A stretch of DNA of 64,000 nucleotides from Streptomyces mobaraensis (GTDB lineage: Bacteria > Actinomycetota > Actinomycetes > Streptomycetales > Streptomycetaceae). Position numbers and translations under genes: made by a program. The stretch spans positions 434,001 through 498,000 of the forward strand of contig NZ_CP083590.1 of NCBI RefSeq assembly GCF_020099395.1, in the 5' to 3' direction. The notes under the pieces were generated by a model, which was given only the letters and a program-made list of their open reading frames with translations, had not been told where the DNA came from and ran no database searches. Of the stretch, positions 59,111 through 64,000 are shown one piece after another (positions within the stretch are counted from its first letter, which is position 1; each line of letters starts with the position of its first letter).

Positions 59111-60589
59111 CTACGGGTCGGACCGGGCCGGCGCTCCGTCCGCGCGCCGCGTCCGGCCCGCCGCCGCTGGGGCAGCTGGTCCGGTGCCGTCCGCCCGCCG
59201 TCCGGCGAGCAGGAGCAGTGCCCCCGCGGCGGCGACGCCGGTGGCCGTCCAGAAGGAGACGGTGTAGCCGTGGGCGGCGGGGACGGCGCTGTGCGGCTCG
59301 GTCCGCGAGGCCAGGATCGCCGCGGCGAGCTGGCTGCCGACGGCGCCGCCCACGGTCCGGGCGACGGTGTTGACGCCGTTGGCCGTCGCGCCGGTGGCCG
59401 GGCCGCTGACCTGGTGGACCATCCGGGGCAGCGCCGCCATGGCGAACCCGAAGCCGGTGCCGATGACCGCGTAGCCGAGCACCAGTTGCCACACGGCGTC
59501 GTGTTCCAGGGCGAGCAGCGCGCCGCCCGCCGCGCTGACGGCCAGGCCGAGGGCGAGCGGCGCGCGGGGGCCGAAGCGGCCCTCGACCCTGCCCGTCAGG
59601 GCGCTCGCGGGCAGGCCGCACAGCGTGCCGGGGACGAGGATCAGCCCGGCGACGGTGACGGAGGCGCCGAAGCCGTAGCCACCCGGCGCCCCGGAACCGG
59701 AGGGTGTCTCGGCCAGTTTGGGAATCAGCACGTAGAAGACGAACTGGACCGCGCCGAGCAGGAAGGCGCCCAGGTGGACGGTCCGGATGGCGGGGCCGAG
59801 CAGCAGGGCCGGGTCGACGAGCGGGTGCGGGGTGCGGCGTTCCCAGGCCAGGAAGAGGGCCGACAGCACGGCGCAGCCGGCGAACAGGCCCGGTACGGCG
59901 GGCGAGGTCCAGCCCCAGGCGGGCCCCTGGGTGAGGCCGAGCAGGACGGCGACCAGGGCGCCGCCGAGCAGCGCGGCGCCGGGAACGTCGAGGGAGCCGG
60001 AAGGGGCCGTGGGGCCCTCCGGCACCCAGCGCAGGACGGCGGCCAGCGCCGCCGCGACGAGCAGGGCACCGGCCGCGAACAGCCAGCGCCAGGAGGCGTG
60101 GTCGACCAGCAGCCCGCCGACGAGCAGGCCCGCGCCGGCGGCGCCCGCCACCAGCCCGGAGGCCAGCCCCAGGGCGCCGGCCACCCGGTGCGGGGGCATG
60201 ACGTCGCGGATCAGCCCGAGGGCGAGCGGCAGCAGGGCGAGGCTGACGCCCTGCACCGCGCGGAGGGCGATGAGCGAGGCGACGTCCCAGGCGAAGGCGG
60301 CGCCGAGCGTTCCGGCCAGATGGACGGTCAGGGTGGCGACGAGCACCCGGCGTTTGCCGTGCCGGTCGCCGAGCCGGCTGATCAGCGGGGTGAGGACGGC
60401 GCTGGTGAGCAGGGTGGAGCTGAGCACCGCCCAGGACGCGGCGGCCGGTGAGGTGTGCAGGTCGCGCTGGAGGACGCCGACGGTGGGGACCAGCATCGTC
60501 TGGACGAGCGAGTAGGAGAGGACCGTGAGGACGAGCGCGGCGAGGGCCGCGTTGCCCGCCGGTCCGCCGCGGGAGGGCGAGGTGGCCAA
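59111..60589 (-). CDS. MFS exporter, probably iron-regulated
   Basis: Encodes 492 residues with about 14 helices. MFS signatures are LISRLGDRHGKRRVLVATLT (motif A) and ALGLASGLVAGAAGAGLLVG (motif C), typical of efflux pumps. The promoter region carries an iron-box-like site (60654-60672) and a 15-bp palindrome, so it is likely repressed by an iron-sensing regulator and by the divergent TetR. Such a pump could export a siderophore or a metal-related drug, but no siderophore genes are in this window. Start choice: TTG with GAGGT upstream. A TTG four codons earlier is also possible; no ATG or GTG serves. Confidence 0.88.
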   Translation of the reverse strand: MATSPSRGGPAGNAALAALVLTVLSYSLVQTMLVPTVGVLQRDLHTSPAAASWAVLSSTLLTSAVLTPLISRLGDRHGKRRVLVATLTVHLAGTLGAAFAWDVASLIALRAVQGVSLALLPLALGLIRDVMPPHRVAGALGLASGLVAGAAGAGLLVGGLLVDHASWRWLFAAGALLVAAALAAVLRWVPEGPTAPSGSLDVPGAALLGGALVAVLLGLTQGPAWGWTSPAVPGLFAGCAVLSALFLAWERRTPHPLVDPALLLGPAIRTVHLGAFLLGAVQFVFYVLIPKLAETPSGSGAPGGYGFGASVTVAGLILVPGTLCGLPASALTGRVEGRFGPRAPLALGLAVSAAGGALLALEHDAVWQLVLGYAVIGTGFGFAMAALPRMVHQVSGPATGATANGVNTVARTVGGAVGSQLAAAILASRTEPHSAVPAAHGYTVSFWTATGVAAAGALLLLAGRRADGTGPAAPAAAGRTRRADGAPARSDP

Positions 60590-60632
60590 GGGATACCTCA
60601 AGGAGGGAAGGGGGAAGGGGTATCAGGCGTAT

Positions 60633-60647
60633 GCGAACGCCGTTCGC
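60633..60647. promoter_or_regulatory. 15-bp palindrome, candidate TetR operator
   Basis: GCGAACG-C-CGTTCGC is a perfect palindrome 44 bp upstream of the MFS gene start and 87 bp from the TetR start. Its position suits the adjacent TetR repressor. Confidence 0.55.
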
Positions 60648-60653
60648 GTCAGG

Positions 60654-60672
60654 TAAGGCTAGGCTAACCAAA
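60654..60672. promoter_or_regulatory. Iron-box-like operator (DmdR/IdeR type)
   Basis: TAAGGCTAGGCTAACCAAA matches 16 of 19 positions of the actinobacterial iron box TTAGGTTAGGCTAACCTAA, to which DmdR1/IdeR bind with Fe(II). It lies just 7 bp from the palindrome and in the divergent promoter region of the MFS and TetR genes. Confidence 0.7.
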
Positions 60673-60733
60673 CGGCGCCCCGCAAGCGGTTCACGGCCCC
60701 GGCCCATCACGCTCCGCTGTGTAAAGTGACGGT

Positions 60734-61324
60734 GTGACATCTCCAGTCCCCGGCCGCCGGCGCCCGCTCTCCCGGGCCCTGATCGTCGACGCCGCGCGCC
60801 GCATCGCCGACGCGGACGGCCTCGGCGCCCTGACGGTCCGTCACGTGGCACAGCGGCTCGGCACCGGCCAGGCGTCCCTCTACCGTCACATCACCGACCG
60901 GGGCCAGCTGCTGGCCCTGCTGGCCGAGGACGTGGCCGTCCGGCTGCCGTGCCGCACGGGCACCGGCGACCCCCGCGAGCGCCTCCGGGACCACTGGCTG
61001 GCGGCCCATGACCATCTGGCCCGGCACCCCTGGGCCGCCCGGATCATCGCCGACGGGGAGCACACGGTCGACGCCGCCGCGCCGTTCGCCGACGGCGCCC
61101 TCGCCGCCCTCGCCGAGGCGGGCCTCCCGCCGGACGAGGCCGCCCGCGCCTACCGCGTCCTCTGGCACCTCCTCCTCGGCCACCTCCTCAACTCCCACCC
61201 CGTCGGCCACACCAGCACAGCACACTCCCAGGGCGGCGATCCCCGCGCCGACTTCGGCTGGGCGCTGTCGCGGCTGCTCGACGGAGTGCTGGGCGGCCAG
61301 GAGGTGGGCGGCCGGCGGGTGTGA
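60734..61324 (+). CDS. TetR-family regulator
   Basis: Encodes 196 residues. The TetR N-terminus is PLSRALIVDAARRIADADGL, then RHVAQRLGTGQASLYRHITD. The C-terminal ligand domain is helical (FADGALAALAEAGLPPDEAA). It is divergent from the MFS exporter with a palindrome and iron box between, the typical local repressor arrangement. The GTG start is two bases inside a GTGTG run, so the exact start is fixed only by frame. The inducer is unknown, possibly the pump substrate. Confidence 0.92.
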   Translation: MTSPVPGRRRPLSRALIVDAARRIADADGLGALTVRHVAQRLGTGQASLYRHITDRGQLLALLAEDVAVRLPCRTGTGDPRERLRDHWLAAHDHLARHPWAARIIADGEHTVDAAAPFADGALAALAEAGLPPDEAARAYRVLWHLLLGHLLNSHPVGHTSTAHSQGGDPRADFGWALSRLLDGVLGGQEVGGRRV

Positions 61325-61365
61325 CGCGGACGGGCTTACGGACGGCGGCACTTCGGACAGGGCGT

Positions 61366-61455
61366 GTCAGGTCCACGGACGCCGGATCCGCGAAAGCCGG
61401 ACGCACGCACGCCGGATCCGCGCACACCGGCTCCACGGACGCCGGCCCTCCGCCC
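61366..61455 (+). repeat. Short direct repeats between TetR and glycosyltransferase genes
   Basis: Repeated pieces of CACGGACGCCGG and ACGCCGGATCCGCG (the latter twice, about 30 bp apart) lie in the 283-bp gap. The frame is non-coding and no hairpin is obvious. It looks like an expanded GC-rich spacer. Confidence 0.5.
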
Positions 61456-61607
61456 CCGCGCGCGGAAACCGCACACCTGCGCCCAGGGTGGCACCCGTGC
61501 CGTATCCGCCCGGGGGCCGCGTCGTTGTTCCGGCAGGCACACGCCTCGTGACACGCCGGACCGTCCCGGCGGCCGGGGAGGGCCCGGGAGCAGGGAAGGC
61601 CGGAACA

Positions 61608-62852
61608 TTGCGCATCGACATCATCACCGCGGGCACGACCGGGTCCGTCGTCCCGTACACCGGCCTCGGGCACCGGCTCGTCGCCGAGGGGCACGAGGTG
61701 GAGCTCGTGACCCACGCGAAATTCGCGGGCATCGTGACCTGTTGCGGGCTCCGGACGCGGCCCCTGGAGCCGGACCCGTTCGAGGAACTGCTCGCCGCGC
61801 ACAACGCCTTCCTGGGCGCCCGCCGTTCACCGCGCGCCCTGCGCGACCTCGCGCGCGCCACCGAACGGGCCGCCGTACGGCTGGTGGACGGGATGCTCAC
61901 GGCCGTCGACCCCAAGGCCGACCTCGTCCTGCTGTCCACCCTCGCCGCGCCCATCGGCCGGGTGGTGGCCCGCTACCACAAGGTGCGCAGCATGGGGGTG
62001 TTCCTCCAACCCGACGCCCCCACCTCGGCGTTCCCGCCCTGTGTGCTCCCCTGGCAGCCGCCCGGGTACGCCAACCGGCTGCGGGCCCGGGCGGTCAACG
62101 CCGTGACCGACGCGCTCTACGCGGCGGCCAACCGGCGGCTGCACGCACGGCTCGGCCTGACCTGCCGGAGCGTCCATCTGCTGCGCAGGGAACGGGAGAA
62201 GAGCCGCTGGCCGATCTGGCACGGCTACAGCCGCGCGGTCGTCCCCCGGCCGCCGGACTGGCGGCCCGGGCTGCGGGTGGCCGGCTACTGGTGGCCGCAC
62301 GAGTGCCCGTCCTGGCAACCCCCCTCCCTGGTCACGGACTTCCTGGCGGCCGGGCCGCCGCCGGTGTTCGTCGGGTTCGGCAGCATGATGCCCGGCGACC
62401 CGGAGCGGCTCGGGGACGTCACGGCCCGCGCGCTGCGCCGGGCCGGGCTGCGCGGCATCGTGCAGGCCGGCTGGGCCGGGCTCTCGGTGACCGACGACGA
62501 CGTGATCACGGTCGGTCCGCTGCCGCACGGCTGGCTGCTCCCCCGGACGGCCGCCGTGGTGCACCACGCCGGGGCCGGGACGACGGCGGCCGGGCTGCGG
62601 GCCGGGGTGCCCGCCGTCCCGGTCCCCCACCTGACCGACCAGCCCTGGTGGGCGTCGCGCCTGGTGCGGCTGGGCGTCAGCCCGGGCGCGCTGCCGCCGT
62701 CCGCGCTGACGGCGGGGCGGCTGGCGGACGCGCTCTCCCGGGCGACCGGCGAACCCCGGTTCGCCGCGCGGGCGTCGGAGCTGGCGGGGCGGCTGGCCCG
62801 GGAGGACGGCGCGGGCGCGGTGGCGCGGGCGGTGGCGGCGATGGCGCCGTGA
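61608..62852 (+). CDS. GT1/UGT-type glycosyltransferase (sterol/lipid glucosyltransferase-like)
   Basis: Encodes 414 residues with a GT-B fold. The N-terminus RIDIITAGTTGSVVPYTGLG is the acceptor half, similar to bacterial and fungal sterol glucosyltransferases and to MGT. The C-terminal nucleotide-sugar site is VFVGFGSMMPGDPERLGDVT, then VVHHAGAGTTAAGLRAGVPA and PHLTDQPWWASRL, the donor motif of this group. The likely donor is UDP-glucose or a similar sugar. Acceptor unknown; the adjacent acyltransferase-like gene suggests a glycolipid. Start choice: TTG with AAGG upstream. A GTG 20 codons earlier is possible. Its stop is overlapped by a possible GTGA start of the next gene. Confidence 0.9.
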   Translation: MRIDIITAGTTGSVVPYTGLGHRLVAEGHEVELVTHAKFAGIVTCCGLRTRPLEPDPFEELLAAHNAFLGARRSPRALRDLARATERAAVRLVDGMLTAVDPKADLVLLSTLAAPIGRVVARYHKVRSMGVFLQPDAPTSAFPPCVLPWQPPGYANRLRARAVNAVTDALYAAANRRLHARLGLTCRSVHLLRREREKSRWPIWHGYSRAVVPRPPDWRPGLRVAGYWWPHECPSWQPPSLVTDFLAAGPPPVFVGFGSMMPGDPERLGDVTARALRRAGLRGIVQAGWAGLSVTDDDVITVGPLPHGWLLPRTAAVVHHAGAGTTAAGLRAGVPAVPVPHLTDQPWWASRLVRLGVSPGALPPSALTAGRLADALSRATGEPRFAARASELAGRLAREDGAGAVARAVAAMAP

Positions 62853-62869
62853 GGGGGCCGGAGGCCGCG

Positions 62870-64000
62870 ATGCCGCCGCTCGACGCCTGGCTGCACCGGC
62901 ACCAGAGCAGCGGGGCCGTCTGTATGACCGTGGCGCTGCTCGCCCGCTTCGCGGGGCCCGCGCCCGGGCCGGACGTCCTGCGGTCGCTCGTCGAGAAGCG
63001 CTGGCCGGGGTACGGCCGGCTGCGGCTCGCTGTCGGGGACGCGGAGCATCCGGCGTGGCCGCGGTGGACGTCCGGGGCGTGGCCGGACCTCGTCCGGCAC
63101 GTCGTCGCCGAGCCGGACGGGCCGCCGGAGGAGCACGTCGCACGGCTGCTGGCGCGGCCGCTCGGCCCGGAGCGGCCGCCGTGGCGGCTGCACCTGCTCC
63201 CGGGCGAGAGCGGCGAGGACGGGTTCGCGCTGCTGCTCCGGGCCCATCACGCGCTCCTCGACGGCCGGTCGCTGCTGGCCCTGGTCCGGGAGTTGCTCGA
63301 CGGCCCGCCGGCCGCCCCCGGGCCGGCCGGCGCGCCCGTCCCGGCGCCGCGCCGCCGGCCGCTGCACGCCCTGTCCGACCTGCTTCCCCGGGCGCGGCCG
63401 CTGCCGTTCCACGGTCCGGTGGACGCCCGCCGGGCGGTCGCCTGGCGCCGCGTCACCGGCGCCGAGCTGGACGCGGCCAGGGACGGGCTGCCGTCGGGGC
63501 GCGCGTCCGCCAACGCCGTGTTCCTGGCGGGCGCGGCCGGGGCGCTGCGGACGGCGGAGGCGACCGGGCGGCTGCCGTTCCTGCCGGGCGTCTGCGCGAT
63601 GGTGCCCGTGGACGTGCGTCCGGCCGGGGAGGCGGCGGCGCTCGGCAACCACTACGCGACCGTCCGCGTCCCGCTGCCGGTGACCGGCGGGCCAGGGCGG
63701 CGGCTGGCCGTGGTGGACGGCTTCACCCGGCGGGCGGCGATGCGCGAGCGGGCCCGGGCGCAGGCGCGCGCGGTGGCGGCGTCGCCCCGGCGGCACGGGC
63801 CCGTCACCGACGCGCTCGGCCGCTATGTGGACTCCCCGCTGTACGCCTCGGTGCTGTGCAGCAGCCTGGCGGAGCGCACCGGGCCGCTGGCGCTGGGCGC
63901 GGCCCGGCTGACGGGGCTGTCGCTGCTGCCGCCGCTGAGCCCGGGGCACCCGCTGGCGCTGACCATGACGCGGGACACGACGGGCGCGACGCTCGCCGTG
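62870..64000 (+). CDS. WS/DGAT-like acyltransferase (partial, runs off the window)
   Basis: At least 377 residues, still open at 64000. The condensation/WS-DGAT hallmark is LLLRAHHALLDGRSL (the HHxxxDG active site). The later motif GNHYATVRVPLPV resembles the 'GN' block of wax ester synthase/diacylglycerol acyltransferases. An ATG with GGAGG at five bases is chosen. A GTG at 62849 that overlaps the preceding stop by four bases (GTGA) would add seven residues. It likely esterifies a fatty acyl group onto an alcohol or glycolipid. Coupling to the glycosyltransferase suggests they act on the same lipid (inference). The C-terminal part is missing, so the subtype is uncertain. Confidence 0.85.
   Translation, partial: MPPLDAWLHRHQSSGAVCMTVALLARFAGPAPGPDVLRSLVEKRWPGYGRLRLAVGDAEHPAWPRWTSGAWPDLVRHVVAEPDGPPEEHVARLLARPLGPERPPWRLHLLPGESGEDGFALLLRAHHALLDGRSLLALVRELLDGPPAAPGPAGAPVPAPRRRPLHALSDLLPRARPLPFHGPVDARRAVAWRRVTGAELDAARDGLPSGRASANAVFLAGAAGALRTAEATGRLPFLPGVCAMVPVDVRPAGEAAALGNHYATVRVPLPVTGGPGRRLAVVDGFTRRAAMRERARAQARAVAASPRRHGPVTDALGRYVDSPLYASVLCSSLAERTGPLALGAARLTGLSLLPPLSPGHPLALTMTRDTTGATLAV

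Noticed and set aside
1..64000. CRISPR array
   Set aside because: No set of regularly spaced 25-40-bp repeats with unique spacers was seen, and no cas gene is present. Tandem repeats found are too short or lack spacers.
1..64000. tRNA or rRNA genes
   Set aside because: I looked for T-loop-like GGTTCGAATCC sequences and rRNA landmarks on both strands by eye and found none convincing. A dedicated search program could still find a missed tRNA.

Overview
The window is high-GC actinomycete DNA and almost certainly comes from a Streptomyces chromosome. The evidence is very strong G/C bias at third codon positions, frequent GTG and TTG starts, a rodlin gene, a streptogrisin-type protease, a GH18 chitinase, a streptophobe-type membrane protein, an MmyB-type regulator, NarL-type two-component pairs and SpoIIE/PP2C phosphatases. 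No rRNA, tRNA, CRISPR array, phage module or large polyketide/peptide synthase is visible. The region looks like ordinary chromosome with many secreted, envelope and regulatory genes, plus one intact insertion sequence.

Layout. 0-4.4 kb: a hypothetical gene, a small secreted protein, a 489-residue protein that looks like a cysteine-less relative of B12/radical-SAM enzymes, and an L,D-transpeptidase lipoprotein. 4.6-8.4 kb: a divergent signalling locus with a single-domain response regulator and a small protein on one side, and a CHASE3/HAMP phytochrome-type histidine kinase and a receiver-PP2C phosphatase on the other. 8.5-17.4 kb: universal stress protein, mycothiol-dependent isomerase-like protein, histidine phosphatase, serine hydrolase, AlkB, a NarL-type pair whose kinase has an extra transmembrane tail, PrsW and two small polar proteins. 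18-25.6 kb: antiporter, acetyltransferase, APC permease, tandem zinc-knuckle protein and membrane proteins. 26-30.5 kb: an M4 metalloprotease and a secreted esterase with an IS30-family element between them. The IS sits in the loop of what was a shared terminator.

30.7-43 kb: secreted proteins, a PAS-GAF-SpoIIE-HATPase phosphatase, MscL, a DHA2-type exporter divergent from its TetR regulator across three evenly spaced operators, a PIG-V-like mannosyltransferase, an MmyB-type regulator, a zinc alcohol dehydrogenase and a streptogrisin. 43.7-50.8 kb: FtsW/RodA protein, D-glutamate-cyclase-like protein, an overlapping three-gene DUF692 operon, a 2-oxoglutarate oxygenase and a rodlin. 51-55.4 kb: chitinase, a DedA-PAP2 pair and a polysaccharide deacetylase. 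55.6-64 kb: a TetR regulator beside a glutamine-synthetase-like/amidohydrolase pair (a split FluG arrangement), an MFS exporter and TetR gene separated by an iron-box-like site and a palindrome, and a glycosyltransferase coupled to a WS/DGAT-like acyltransferase that runs off the end.

The strongest candidate for an undescribed system is the DUF692 operon at 46.2-48.5 kb. It has a predicted multinuclear-iron peptide-modifying enzyme, a small partner protein, and a membrane protein whose C-terminus ends in a Ser/Cys tail with Cys every five residues. The three genes overlap, so the membrane protein may be the substrate of the enzyme.
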